The notes: generated by a model from the sequence alone, not told the origin. DNA of 64,000 nt from Oreohelix idahoensis (GCA_024509875.1 JAMPIV010009905.1:5001-69000); one strand, 5' to 3'. Positions 1 to 12,365 are shown, counted from the first letter of the stretch. Numbers and translations are program-made.

Positions 1-542
1 ACAGATTAAACACATGCGGCTGTGAATGCTTATCGCGACAATACTGAATCAGACTACAAAGGAAGAACAGAATGTTTGTCTGTAAAAAACGTCTGTGGTC
101 TATTATATGGCGCCAATTTATCTGTCTAGTGACTGAAATCAGGGCAGGTGAGAATTGCGTAAGAATTTCCGCTCTGATTTTGGTAATGATAATTATAGAT
201 TAAAGCCATTATGGGGACACAGATTAGCGATGGCAAGATTTGAGGGATAAGTTTGCAGATGGGTTCGACAGTGTGTATAAGGGTAAACGGAAAGAACATA
301 GCCATATATGGTTATGTTTCATTGTATGACATGATATTCTTAGAATATCTTACATTATGAGGGTGACAGTAATATTTATAATTTCTAGTCACTTCTTTCT
401 AGCTCAGAGATTGGACCAATAGAGATCAGGAAATATACATTCGTTTCGATTGGAGGTTTTGTTGGAAAACGCCATGTGGAGGCTTGGGGGGAAAAAGGAA
501 ATATAACCTAGCAAATTCGGAGGAAGAAACAGACAGCATGGC
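1..542. other. Unassigned AT-rich flank
   Basis: No ORF of note, no RNA gene and no repeat that I could match elsewhere in the window. It ends where the LTR-like sequence beginning TGTGGTGGG starts on the plus strand. Confidence 0.5.
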
Positions 543-1179
543 TGTGGTGGGTTTTGATGTTATGAATTGTTGTTATGTATTATTATTGGATTAAATGAGA
601 TCAGCTATGAAGGTCCCTGAATTTAACAAATAGTATTTTAAACTTTCCAGAGTACCTTTCCGCTACCACCCTTTTGATCTCATTCAAAATTAATCTATAT
701 TATTATATAAAATGACTTCGTGTAATGTCTAGGGTTATGAATGTGGAGTGTTATGTGTAATAACCAACAAACATACAAACAAATAGTTTATTTTCCACAA
801 CCACCAACAGTATTACAACAATAACATACAAACGACACTTTAAAAGGCTATCTTAATTAAGACAGTGGTTGAAATTTGTGTAAATACAATTTTGTACAAT
901 TTATTATCCTGATTCTAATTTATTTTGAACCAGGACTGACAATCAAAAGTGAAATCAAAAGAATCATTTACAACATTTTAATAACACAGTGGATTTTCTG
1001 TCCATACATACAATATTATTCTAATATAAGTGTGTAGTTGTACCCTTCTACTTTGAGGTAATACTGGTAGTAAACCATAGGTTGTTGGTTATAATCACTC
1101 CCTTTAAGTTATGTCTGTTTTCGTTTGTCACTTGTGGAAATATTAATACTAGGCACAGTTTTCTTTATTATCACTTTCT

Positions 1180-1211
1180 AGTTCTTTTAAGTTCTTTTAA
1201 GTTCTTTTAAG
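1180..1211. repeat. Short tandem repeat, unit GTTCTTTTAA
   Basis: Three consecutive 10-bp units inside the L1 LTR. The corresponding place near 63810 keeps only about one unit, so the expansion is local to this copy. Confidence 0.8.
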
Positions 1212-2690
1212 TTGAGCTGCCAGGTGCCGAACAAGAACTTACCTTGGCAGGAGAATACAGGTAGAAAGTTTCCTCTGCTCGCTTGACAATCTTTTCCACC
1301 TTTTTGATAGGCAATGGCCACTAGCATGGGCTCGAAGAATACAGACAGAGTCCTGAATCGAGCAGTTCTCAAGCGTTTGGTACTACATTAACGTCAGTAC
1401 CCAGGACCCTGAAATGTGAAGGTTATGCATCCTTCTTTATACCTAGTATAATATACTATTCCACATTTAAGTACAGGTACATTACAAACAAACGAAAAGA
1501 GTCATAGCTTTATACTAACCTATGCCACCATTATCTTTTGATGTGACAATGTACACTAGTATTCCTCTCCCCTAATAGTTACAACGCCACTGCAATTCCA
1601 GCTGTAATCTTTTCCATATAATAGGATAGGTGTTATGCTCCTTGATGACAATCATACATATTTTCTTGTAGTTTTACACCTCTCTGACAGTTTATCACAT
1701 GGTGGATCAATCTCTAGGCTTTGCCTAATGGTTGCTATAGACCCACTCACTTACAGACATATATATTATATTATTATTTTTATTTTTTCAGTCATTCAAT
1801 TTTTATGAAATACACAGCACATATCTGCCGTTCTGTCCAGGCTTTTAAGAAAATGGTTTTCACTGCACAAGCCTGATCTCATCGCTACCTAGTCAAAATT
1901 TGTTAGAAAATGGCGTCCCCAACTAATGCTTTTTCCCCAATACAACTACTCTGGCCAATGATTATCCTTATTTCACTTGTAAACAAATGTGGTGTCGTAA
2001 AAATTAATAGTGATACAACGTCAAAATATCTCCAATGATACAACGTAGCGATAAAAAAACCAATGCGTAAGCTGCTGGAATACATGATCGCCCGCGCCGC
2101 GGGTCATCAGGTGTTAGACTTGAAGGCAAAACGGAACGAGGATCAAAGGACAAAAATCTGACTGAACGCGTACTTGAACTAGCGAGGTTAATGGACGCAA
2201 ATTGGTGGGGCAAGGAGGAAAAGTCACGTTTCCCCCCCCCCCAAGTTGACATAAAGTAAGGAATTCGACAGAAGGGACCTTGGATATGATACGCCACAGT
2301 CATTTATTGGACGCTTTTGCGATACCAAGCCTTTTATTTGAATTCAGCGGCAAACGCAGATGCTTGAAAGATTACAAAATTCAAAAAGTAACTTTTTCTT
2401 AATATTAATGTTAGGAACATAAAAATTAGCTGGCCGGATGGCCCATTCTGAGCAGTGAAATAATATACTTTCATTTATACAGACGGACAGATAATAAGAA
2501 AGATAATGACAAAAGACGGGGTTGTTCACATCAGCGAAAGACTGCATTGAATCAAACATGCCACTATTTGCACAAAAATCGCAACCTTGAGACTCAAGTG
2601 TTCAAATCTAGTTAGAATGCAAGAGAGGGGGAGTAGCGGACAGTAGTGGCTAAAAATAACTTAGGAGGCAGGTTCGTGCAGTTTTACATG

Positions 2691-4300
2691 TGTTAGTCCA
2701 AAAAAAAAACAAGTGAAATTGTGGGAAAAAGATAAATTGTGACCGACGTACATTTTAAAAATTGAGATGTACTTTTGACTTTTTTGGGAAAAGATAAAAT
2801 GTGACGGACGTACATTTGAGAAAATAAGATGTAATTTTGACTTTATTTTCAAATTTTGAATTGAAAAGCTTGGTCTTCTGATCTGATTGGCCAACGCATT
2901 TTATAGTAGCGGGATAGAGACGCACATATTTGCCATTCGACATAAGTCTGTCCAGTAACACAGTCATTACTTGTAGTGGTGATTTCCCAGAAATAATACA
3001 TAATATTCAGTGGGACACCATACTATAGCCAGCAGCTCAGCAGAGTTTTGCTAGCACTTATTTACTGTGTACTATATTCATATTTCTGGTAAGACTGAAA
3101 TTAATTCTTTATACATTTTAATATTTGTTTAAGGTTCGAGTGATTTGATACTGCAATAGCATAATCTGTTCCTTACAACAAGTAAGGGTTCGCTCTAGAC
3201 CCCCCGCCCCAGTTCAGGGTCTAGAGACAAATAAAATACATAAACTCCAGCAAGGATTAGGAAGGACAGATCAAGTGTTGAGATCAATGAAACATATTAC
3301 CTATCCTATTTTAGGGGAGGAAACTAATAAACATATTTCAGAATCTGTAGTCTGGGAGAACCTATCTGATGTGAAACCACCATGGTAAAATGTGCTGTAT
3401 GGTCAGAGAGATCTGACCTGTCTATATGGTGTTGTTGTTGTGTAGTGTTGTGTCCAGACATGGTTAGAGAATGGAATTTTGACACATAGCCAATACTTTG
3501 ATTGCAGAGCTGTGAGTTTCAGTTGGCACCAATGTGGTGTCAAACGAGTTGTTGATTTTACCCGAGTGGATCCGTGCAGTAACCTTGTGTCAGAGCAGCC
3601 TATTATTGCCCCCAAGCACGGAGAGGTGGGGCCACCAGACCACTATTATTGCCCCCAAGCACGGAGAGGTGGGGCCACCAGATCTCAGCACCAGAGCTAC
3701 ATCTTCAAAGTTGAGTGAGCCTCTGGTCTGCTGAGAATTCACCAACTCAATATAGTTACTAACAATCCCATAAAATTCCTGCAATTTACTGGACACTGTG
3801 TAGTCAATATAGACTGGAGTGATGAGGCCACCCCAACAGCACAACCATTAAACGGTCTCCCAAATTAGATGACTACTATAAACACTAATAAAACTAAATA
3901 GTCTAGTAACATACATATGTACACTCTTGCATTTATTATGTAATATGTTCTGGCCGAAATAAAACTCGGTCCAGATCAAATAAATGTAAGATAATTTCTA
4001 TCAAAATTTTACACCCTTGAGTTAGTTCAGTGTATTATAACATTGGTTAATATTATTAGACTTAGTAAATATCTGTGTGTGTGTCTATAAACTATCACAC
4101 CACATTACATATCATTACCCTAGACATTTAACGTAGCCACATTCATTAGAAAAAAAAAAGATAAGTGTGAGGTCGTAGTGGTAGCGAGAAGGGCCTTCTG
4201 ACAACTCTCAGTTACATTTTATCTCAGGAGCCTTCACAGCTGACCTCATGCATCACACGTAGTACCATCACCACCATACAATACCATCAAACCCACTACA
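2691..4300 (+). mobile_element. Plus-strand LTR copy (L2) inserted in L1
   Basis: The 3' end (about 4120-4300) aligns with the end of the element A LTR: CCCTAGACA, then CTTCACAGCTGACCTCA, then a terminal CCCACTACA. The sequence right after 4300 (TGTGGATTGGTTC) returns to L1, so L2 looks like an insertion into L1. Near 2900 there is an inverted CCAAT word (ATTGG) followed by TTTTATAG, matching the promoter-like region of the A LTR. The 5' edge is placed where TGTTAGTCC begins. I could not fix an unambiguous TSD. Confidence 0.5.
3601..3681. repeat. 43-bp tandem duplication
   Basis: Two adjacent copies of a 43-bp unit that begins TATTATTGCCCCCAAGC, the second ending at GCCACCAGA. The copies are identical as far as they run. 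The overlapping short ORFs are not evidence of coding. Confidence 0.9.
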
Positions 4301-4324
4301 TGTGGATTGGTTCAAAATTCTATC

Positions 4325-4337
4325 TTTTTGTTTTAAT
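4325..4337. repeat. LINE target-site duplication, left copy
   Basis: 13 bp, identical to 7571-7583. It abuts the LINE 3' end. Confidence 0.85.
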
Positions 4338-7300
4338 CATATCATAACCCTCCACTCCCAAAGGAGCATAGGCCTTCAACAAACACATGCCAAGTCCTCC
4401 TGTCACGTGCCATCATCTCAAGTTCTTTCCATGTTCTCCTCATCATTTTCACCTCTGTTTCCAACTCTCTTCTCCATGTACTTCTTGGTCTTCCTCTGCC
4501 TCTTTTGCCCTGCGGGTTCCAGAACAAGGACTGCCTTGTAATGCTATCAACAGGTTTCCTCAGTGTGTGTCCTATCCATCGCCATCGTCTTCTTCTCATC
4601 TCTTGTTCCACTGGCACTTGTCTAGTTCTTGTCATCAGTTCTACGTTGGTAACCTTGTCATACCATTTTAATCCCTCTATTCTACGCAAGCACCCATTTA
4701 TGAAAGTCTGTAGCTTTTTGGTTGTTGTCTTTGTTGTTCTCCATGTCTCAGAGCCATACAATAGGACTGACTTCACATTTGAGTTGAAGATTCTATTTTC
4801 GTGTTGGATCCTATTTCTCTTGATCTCCATATATTTCCCAATGCAATGAAAGCTCCTCTTGCCTTTTGTATTCTTATTTTGATATCGCTGTCTGTCCCTC
4901 CAACTTTGTCTATATTACTGCCAAGATACGTATATGATTCTACATCTTGTATTGGTGTTTCTTCAAGTTCAACCCTATTATCATTACCTGCATTTATTCT
5001 CATTATTTTTGTCTTTTCCCTGTGTATTTTCAGACCCAATTGCTGTGACCTCTCATCGAGTGTTTTCAATTTGTCCTGCATCTGATTACGGTTATGGGAC
5101 AGAAGAGCCAAGTCATCAGCAAAATCCAGATCATCCAACTGCTTAGTCAGAGTCCACTGGATTCCATTTCTGTTGTGTGTTGTCGATGATCTCATAACCC
5201 AATCTATTGCCAGCAAGAAAAGAAATGGAGACAAGAGGCATCTCTGTCGCACTCCTGTTCTTATCCCAAATGGTTCTGTAAGCTGTCCTTCATGAAGAAC
5301 TCTGCATGTCATGTCTTCATATGTTTTCTTTATTAAATTAATGATCTTCAGGGGAACTCCATAATGCCTCATCAATTTCCAAAGTGATTCTCTGTCTACA
5401 CTGTCAAATGCCTTTTCATAGTCCACAAATCCGATGTATAGTGGTGAATTCCATTCCAGACTTTGTTCAACTATTATTCTCAAAGTGGCTATCTGGTCTG
5501 TACATGATCTGTTTTGTCGAAAACCTGCTTGTTCATCTCTCAATTTCTTGTCTATCGACTCTTTTAATCTCTCAAGGATAATCCTGTTTAATACTTTTCC
5601 TGGCACTGATAGTAACATTATTCCTCTATAATTTGTGCACTCTTGTAAATTTCCCTTCTTAGGCAACTTAACCAGATATCCTTCCTTCCATTCTGCTGGT
5701 ATCTCTTCCTTTTCCCAGACTTTACCAAGTAATTTATATAACATCTCTGTAGCCGTGTCGATATCTGCTTTGATGGCCTCTGCTGGAATGCCATCAGGTC
5801 CAGACGCTTTTCCATCTCTTAGAAGCTTTATGGCTTTCTTTATTTCTTCCTTCGTTGGTCTTTCACCGTTAATTTGTAGCTCTTCTTCTGCTGGCTGGAT
5901 GTCCAGCGGGTTTTGTGGAGCTGGTCTATTGAGAAGGTCCCCAAAATATTCTGTCCACCTCTTCATTTTCTCTTGTATATTGCTGAGCATTTTCCCATTC
6001 TTGTCTTTTATGAGGCAACTTGTTTGCTTGTATTTCCCTGTTAACTTCTTTGTGCTATTATACAGTTCTCTCATATTTCCTTTGGCTGCAGCATCTTCTG
6101 CCTCTCTTGCCAACTCCTCAATATACTTCCTCTTGTCTCTTTTGATACTTCTTTTTACTTCTTTGTTTGCTTCTGTGTACACTTCTTGAGCCTTGGCTTT
6201 GGAACTTCTGGTTTTGCTTGTGTTTAACTCTGCTTTCTTGTTTTTCCTGTATTTTATCTTATTGATGGTTTCTGTTGTTATCCATGCTTTTTGTTGCCTT
6301 TCCCTTTTCCCCAGTATTTCTTCACATGTCTCCTTCCATACCGTTTTGACCTGCTGCCAATAGTCTTCTGTATTCTCTACATCTTCCAGCTGTTGTAGCA
6401 CTTGGAATTTGTTGGATACTGTGACCGCAAATTTGTCTCTTGTTTCTTGATTTCTTAGCTGTCCTACATTAAACTGTTGTCTATAATTTTGCATTGTTGC
6501 ATATCTCTTGAGTTTCATTTTTATTTTGGCTATCAGAAGATGGTGATCTGATGCCACATCTGCTCCTCTATATACCTTTACATCCTGCAATGATGATCTA
6601 AACTTCTTCTTTATGCATATATGATCGATCTGATTTTCTGTTCTATGGTCTGGTGATATCCATGTTGCCTTGTGTATTCTCTTATGTGGAAACTTGCTTC
6701 CTCCTATAGCCAGTTGATTTGAAGCACAGAAGTTTGCGAATAGTTCTCCATTTTCATTCATTACTCCTAGCCCATGTTTTCCCATGACTTCTTCAAATCC
6801 GGTGTTGACTGTACCTATCTTTGCATTCATGTCACCCATCAAAATTGTGATGTCTCTTCTTTTTTACTTTATCCATAATTTCCTGTAGTTTAGTATAAAA
6901 TGCTTCTTTCACAGACTCTTCTTTGTCATTAGTTGGTGCATAACATTGGATGACATTTACATGAATTTTCTTTTTAGCTGTTTTGAAAGTAACTGTTATT
7001 ATTCTGGGTCCAACAGCTTCCCATTCAATGAGTGCTTTCTGTGCTTCTTTAGATAACATAAGAGCTACCCCTTCACTGTGGTGTGAAGTTTCGTCTTCAT
7101 GTCCTGAGGACAGCACCAATTCACCTGTGATGAGTTTCTTCCTGTCTACCCCCTTCCGCTTTGTTTCACACATTCCCAGAACCTCGATTTTGTATTCCCT
7201 CATTTCTGCTGCTACTTGCGCCACTTTCCCTTGTTCGTTTAATGTCCGAACATTCCAGGTGCCAAATCTGGAAGTTCTCCTAGAAGAAAGAAGGTTAGTC

Positions 7301-7570
7301 AGCAACACAGACTCCTTTCGGCTTTCTCTGTGTTGCATCATACGCCTCCCCGCGAGAGGACCTTCCCCTGTCTTGGATGGCTGTGTTTTATTTCCTTTAT
7401 TTGACTTGTCCATATTTGTTGAAGTTTTTTGTGGTTTAAATTTTTTTTTACAGGATGGGGTAACCGGCCCCATGCCCAACCCTCCTTAGTCGCCTTCTAC
7501 GACATGCCTGGCAGGGGACAGTGTTACTATTCTTTGCTCCCCTTTCGGGCCCCGGTGACACACGGGTGCT
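4338..7570 (-). mobile_element. RTE-like non-LTR retrotransposon (LINE), near full length
   Basis: A 3.2-kb minus-strand element bounded by a perfect 13-bp direct repeat (TTTTTGTTTTAAT, at 4325-4337 and 7571-7583), which I read as the target-site duplication. The 5' end has a GC-rich leader (GTGTCACCGGGGCCCG) and the 3' end stops four bases after the final stop codon. A length of about 3.2 kb, a minimal 3' UTR and an apurinic-type endonuclease fused to RT fit the RTE clade or a close relative. It sits inside the older L1 LTR. Confidence 0.85.
4342..7479 (-). pseudogene. LINE endonuclease-reverse transcriptase, two frameshifts
   Basis: Three collinear minus-strand reading frames make one RTE-type protein of roughly 1,040 residues. 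7479-6832 carries the start of an apurinic/apyrimidinic endonuclease (GTWNVRTL, then MCETKRKG and the CYAPTND motif). 6842-4773 continues with MGDMNAKIG, the SDHHLL histidine motif and the reverse transcriptase, including KLPKKG, FVDYEKAFDSV, a GVRQRC motif and the catalytic FADD. 4830-4342 holds the C-terminal region (LLYGSETW, RRWRWIGH, GKRGRGRPR) typical of this clade. Frames change near 6835-6842, in an A-rich run, and near 4780-4830. Each break is explained by a small indel, so this copy cannot make a full protein unless the indels are assembly errors. The catalytic residues themselves look intact. Confidence 0.9.
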
Positions 7571-7583
7571 TTTTTGTTTTAAT
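7571..7583. repeat. LINE target-site duplication, right copy
   Basis: 13 bp, identical to 4325-4337. It abuts the LINE 5' end. Confidence 0.85.
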
Positions 7584-8029
7584 GTTAATTGTTTATTTTT
7601 AAACTACCTACGAGAGCTTATGTCATTCGCAATAAAAGCTAAGCGTGTTTCCCTGACCGTAGTGTCCACATTTCTAACTTTTTCATCGTATTGGGGAAAC
7701 CCGCCTATGGCAAAGCGTGCAAGTCGGTTGTAGAGTTAGAACCAATTTGAGACGTGATTTGCGTGTGTTATCTAGCCTTGCCCCTCCTTTCTCCAAATGC
7801 AGTTAGGCAAATATTTCTTAGAACTAGGAAAAGTGGTTCGTTTATGTCAAGGAGGAATTTGAAAAATAGGGTACCGTTCTGTTCGGCTTATGCGTTTGCA
7901 AATAATAAGCTGAAGGCGTAGGCGACAACTTACGATTCTCGCCGAAAATTTTTAGTACTATCTTACCTTGACTTTATGCACTATACTGTTATATTCTAGT
8001 TTAGATATTGTATTTAGAACCGCACCACA

Positions 8030-8510
8030 ATGGCAATACGTCAAAGTAGCAACTCCCAGGAGCTAGGGAAAAATAGGACGAGAATTCCAAAGTAAAGACA
8101 GGACAGAGTATTTGGGCATCTTCGAAACACAGGAAGAAAACCAGGCCTTCTGAATACAAAGACTGTGGACCTAGAAATCGGAGCACCCGTCATACCATGG
8201 ATTCTAAAGTTACACCAGACCAAGTGTTCCAGGCATCTAAGCAAGTTGCCGTGAATATTCTAAAACTGTGCCCGCAGATTGTATTTCCCAAACTGTGGTA
8301 AGGTGTAACAAATAGTTTACAATTTGAATTTGACATGTTTGTACTTGCTAGTGGTGGTAAAAATCCGTATGAGGCTGGTAACCTCAGCATATCAAAATAG
8401 GGTATTCATACACCATCACAACAAGCGCTTGTGATTGCTTCGTGCTAGTTCTCACAGGGAACCAAAAGCAGGGTAACCCCCAAACTCCGAATGGAGCAGG
8501 GAGTGAGTGA
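8030..8510 (+). repeat. Dispersed repeat family G, copy 1
   Basis: Matches 23360-24200 and part of 16955-17160. Shared words include GCAACTCCC, GAGTATTTGG, ACCCGTCATA, TTTGACATGTTT, ATGAGGCTGG and ATGGAGCAGGGAG. A splice-donor-like GTGGTAAG lies at 8295-8302. The repeat has no coding capacity. It could be an LTR or an untranslated part of a longer element; the family is not identified. Confidence 0.6.
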
Positions 8511-9269
8511 TAAAATTCATATTATCATTATGGGAGTTATATATAAACTTTACCATGTTCCTTCAGACACAAGCCATTGCATTCGCCGCTGTAGAGACAC
8601 ATTTTTTTCATTAAATTAACTTACAATTTAATGGTGATTTCTCATCACATTCCCTGAGTTATGACGCATATTCAGGGAAGATAAATTTTCTGAGAGACAA
8701 AAACTGGTGGACGGACAGCGGGAAAGGCGTCTGATTAATATCAGAAAAACAAAGACTCAGCAGAGGCGTTTGTTCCTTTTGTGTCTTCTAAAGATTTGTG
8801 GTACAAGGCTAAAAAATCTGATTGTGGAACGAGTCTGCAAGACCATTTATGGTACGATTCAACGTTACGAATCTGTGATTCAGACGCTTGTTGTTGACAC
8901 TAGACGGCTACGTTCGACGGGCCTGTGCAGATACTAGCACTGACACCAGAAGAGTTACCCCCTGCAAACATCGCTCGGGACGTGCCCTCATCACTGAAAA
9001 CTTATTGACGAAAACAGCAGCAGCCGCATTCAGAAACCTGGCAAGTCATACTTGTAGAAGGCCAGCATTCTAAGAATTCTGTAACCATTATAAATTTCCA
9101 CTTTAACCTCAATGAGGACACACTTTATTCTACAGCATATCTATCATTCATATTCAATTTACTTCTGTTAAGATAATTGATCATTAAATGCGTTACATGT
9201 TATTTTACAAAGCTCTAGTTGATTCGGTTATTATAGAGAGAAGTGCACACGTATGAACTAGTATCTTTA
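8511..9269. other. Unassigned, no supported gene
   Basis: Contains a 76-codon open stretch (8707-8937) with no recognisable domain. Nothing else was seen. Confidence 0.4.
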
Positions 9270-9620
9270 ATATGCATCGAGCTAATAAGAATTTCACTGT
9301 TAATTCAGTTGGGGGTTTGTACGAGCTAAATTAAATTATATAATACCTCTTCACAAAAGTCGACTGGCAGATAAAAGTTAACATTGCTAAGACATATTCA
9401 ATTCTGTTTTTGACTGTAAATACTTCCTCAAGGTAGAAGCATCATCATCCTTCTATCTGCATCTCTGCAAAGAGTAATCTTGTGCGAAGGTAGATGCCTG
9501 TGAAGACCCACATTAGATACTCTAGATTTTGGCCATTGTTGGACCATCACTGCAGAGCAAGGGGAGGCAACCCGTGACAGATCGACATGTTTGCAATCGT
9601 TATCTTCGCAGACACAAAGT
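9270..9620 (+). repeat. Dispersed repeat family D, copy 1
   Basis: Aligns with 19560-19950. Shared words include CAGATAAAAGTTA, GTGCGAAGGTAGA, GAAGACCCA and CTGTTGGACCA. The block with TAGAAGCATCATCATCC occurs once here but is tandemly repeated in the other copy. The type of element is unknown. Confidence 0.65.
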
Positions 9621-10439
9621 CTGGATTAACAATAACAATGTCGCTCAGTGTAGACTCTTACTCCGTCTGGAGCTGGCGATAAATGAAAAGTGTATGTTTT
9701 AAGTTTGCTCCTTCGCTACGTGTCACCGATAATATAGGAGAAAATAACTAGGAGAGAGGGATAAGTGAGAGGTGTGACAAGATGACCTCATTCGGGGAAA
9801 GTGTAAACAATAGAAAATGAAAAGAATACGAATGCGGACGGCATGTGTACTGCCGGAGAGGATTGTTGACCCGAAACAGAGAAGGACCGTCCTGCGGGCC
9901 TGTAACTTGTTACTTTTCTTTTAATCTACACTTCTTCCTTCTATTTTCTTTCCTATGAGTCTCCCCCCCCCCCTCCCCCCACACACACACATAGATTTTG
10001 GTCTATTATTTACTGATACTAGAACTACTACTGCTGCCATGTAGTTCCAAGGTTAAAGTTAATGATTGATTAACCCTTCGATTACTCTGCTCCAGGAACA
10101 ATATGGTTCACCTCAACCTCTGTTGTCATGTTACGGTTGTTCTTTCTGCAATCCTAAAAATAATATACTCTTCTTGTGAGTCCATACATGCTTTTCAAAT
10201 TATCCATGAGTGAGTGAGTTCCCTTTCATGCAGGCGGAAAAGACGTCTACCCTATAATTACCAGATTTAAAATAAGTACTAGAAGTTAAATACGAACAAC
10301 AAAATACTAAAGACTAGATAAACTGAAGCGGTTAAAGTAGCACATCAAACGTTGACATCCTTGCATTTCGCAATATTGACTAGACATGAAATTACCAGCA
10401 ACTGTTGTCAATGACCAACGCCGGGTACTTAGAGCTAGC
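9621..10439. other. Unassigned, with a C-run and CA microsatellite
   Basis: A C-rich run followed by (CA)n at about 9961-9993. Otherwise I see no gene or repeat. Confidence 0.5.
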
Positions 10440-10504
10440 TGTTACATAAAACACACAATGAGGCAGCAGGAAGGCCTCATTCTCAAGACACGTAATTTCT
10501 CGTT

Positions 10505-10730
10505 GTTTCTGAACGCATGCGCAGTCACCCGGCTAATGTGAGACGACGTGCATCTTTTCCGGCGGCCATTAGTGCAGGAAGTGGGGTGTTGCGTCTGCGC
10601 AGAGGCATTATCAGCCGACTTCCTCTTGTCAGAAGTGGTGTGCACGCATCAAGACTCATTGAAGTTAAAATACACAACCCCTCAACTTCCCCCTTTCCTG
10701 CCCACCCCTCCCACATTGAGGAAGCAAATA
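10505..10730. promoter_or_regulatory. Possible CpG-rich promoter-like patch
   Basis: A locally CpG-rich stretch in AT-rich surroundings. It carries two words resembling the palindromic NRF-1 site (ACGCATGCGCAG near 10513 and GTCTGCGCAGAG near 10590) and a GGCGGCCAT word that resembles a YY1 site. No adjacent coding exon could be identified on either strand, so this may be an orphan promoter, an old LTR or chance. Confidence 0.2.
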
Positions 10731-10999
10731 CGATGGGAGACGTTTATTATTTCTTTATTTGTGCTATCAGCGTGAGCAGAGTCGACACCCTGGGCAGAGA
10801 GAGCAGTACAACCCCATCGGGTGCCGACTTGTGGAGAGCCGTGGAAATTTACTTCATTAAAAAAAAAAATAATTAATAAAGTAACATTTTAGAACAACAA
10901 CAAAAATGACAAAGAAAATTTGAAATTAAAACAACAATTTACTTATATGAAACTGATCGTTGACCTAAAAGTTTATACTATTCTTTTTTAACACGCTTA

Positions 11000-11850
11000 T
11001 ATTTACCTTCACTTGTATGTCACTTTCATGTCACTTTCAAATCTTGCAATCGATTTTTCAATCACTTCCAGATGAGCAATAGCTCTGAAACTTGGCATAG
11101 TTGTGTATTCCCGATAACAATACAATAATCAGTCACTTATTTAATAGTTTAATATTGTAATTATGACATTATGATTAATTAAAGTTTTTCGTAAAGAAAT
11201 GTAAACAAATCAGGGGCCATAGTCAAGTTAATTAGAAATTTAAGAGTACGTGGTGTGCTTTATTTTTCTATGTGTAAAACAGGGCCGTACTCAAACAAGT
11301 GTCTAGCTACATCAAGGGAAACAATCCAAATTATAAAATTCGCTTAAGAAATTTTAGACCAGATTTACAATACGTAAAAATATTGTTTATGTTATAGTAT
11401 GACATAATTTTTCTAACACTAAAAAGAAGAAAATAAAAAATGTAAAAAAGATATTTTAAACACAGGCTTTTAATGCACTAAAAACCCAAAAAGAATTTTT
11501 CAAGGAGTTTATAGCTTGCAGTAAAAAAATGTAACATCAAATTGACATAAAGCGTTGGGCGCTGATTGTGCATGAAATTAACTTCTGCTTTATACTTCAT
11601 TACACACTTATGGATAAAATATATGATAAGCGCTTATGCGCCCCACATTTTTTGACTGCAAGCTTTAAACTCCTTGAAAAATTATTTTGGGTTTGTAGTG
11701 CATTAAAAGCCTGTGTTTAAAATATTTTTTGTATATTTTTTATTCAAGTAACCAGCAGTGGGCGCCCATCTTTTATTCTTCACGAATACATAAAAAAAAA
11801 ACTACAACAGGATTTTAAAAACATAAATGTTTTACGTTTTGTCAAATGTT
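11000..11850 (+). repeat. Dispersed repeat family F, copy 1, containing foldback 1
   Basis: 11037-11130 is the reverse complement of about 20880-20985 (CAATCACTTCCAGATGAG is shared). 11340-11440 is the reverse complement of about 21850-21945 (TTTAGACCAGATTTACAATA is shared). The foldback unit at 11452-11727 lies inside. The element is non-coding. Confidence 0.65.
11452..11727. mobile_element. Foldback (long terminal inverted repeat) element, copy 1
   Basis: The left arm begins ATTTTAAACACAGGC and runs to GCTTGCAGT. The right arm is its reverse complement with few mismatches, about 70 bp per arm. The middle is non-coding. The structure is that of a non-autonomous foldback or MITE-type DNA element. 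There are further copies at 20199-20488 and 21601-21833. Confidence 0.7.
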
Positions 11851-12126
11851 ACAGCTAGCCTCACCTGCGCTAATTACAGTGTGATCCAACTCAACAGCAT
11901 GACACTGAGTCCTGTAAAAGAACTCGCAGTACTGCCCGGGGGGGGGGGGGGCTGAAAGGAAGCGGAGGAATCACAAGACCTCCCACCATCTTGAAAAATC
12001 CCAAAGATCAGGTCTAGGTGTAAAACTTGAAATGTTTTGGCGACTGGCTTTGAAGATCACCACTTCTCATTTCCTACGGTCTGTGGTGGACATGCTTGAA
12101 ATGTCTGTAACCTCTTACAGGCTGAG
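11851..12126. other. Unassigned, with a G homopolymer
   Basis: A G-run of about 13 at 11938-11950 and nothing else recognised. Confidence 0.5.
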
Positions 12127-12345
12127 GTGAGCGTCGATTGGCAGGGCAGTTAGAGCGTGCGCTTCTCGGGGCAAAGTACTGGGTTCGAAACCTGATAGTG
12201 TCACGCTGCAGTCTACCCAGTGTAAATAGATAAGCTGGTTTTGCTCTTTTGTTAGAGAAAGGAAGGGAACTGATGACCCCGCTGCTTAAGGTAAGATCTC
12301 TGACGGTGAAGTCTGCAACACTTCACTCCCCTAAGGCAGTATCAG
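12127..12345 (+). mobile_element. tRNA-derived SINE
   Basis: A tRNA-like head with an A-box-like word (TGGCAGGGCAGTTAGAGCG) and a clear B box (GGGTTCGAAACCT), followed by a non-tRNA body. The ends do not pair into an acceptor stem, so it is not a functional tRNA gene. The boundaries are approximate. Confidence 0.65.
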
Positions 12346-12365
12346 ACTACGTTTACCCTTCTATA

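Larger units (their letters stand above)
543..8020 (-). mobile_element. Old LTR copy (L1), minus strand, split by two later insertions
   Basis: Read on the minus strand, this sequence matches the right end of the window (61958-63970) collinearly. 7584-8020 matches 61958-62400, 4301-4337 matches the stretch around 62420-62450, and about 1030-1900 matches 63100-63970. Its minus-strand 3' end (780-543) resembles the LTR end of gypsy element A (28010-28204), with the shared words CCCTAGACA and CAGCTGATCTCA and a final CCACCACA. It is therefore probably a diverged solo LTR of an A-related family. It is interrupted by a plus-strand LTR (about 2691-4300) and a LINE (4338-7570). The outer edges are approximate, and no coding sequence belongs to the LTR itself. 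The homology was found by eye. Confidence 0.6.

Noticed and set aside
5635..6189. 184-codon plus-strand ORF
   Set aside because: Antisense shadow of the LINE reverse transcriptase, with a low-complexity Ser/Leu-rich translation.
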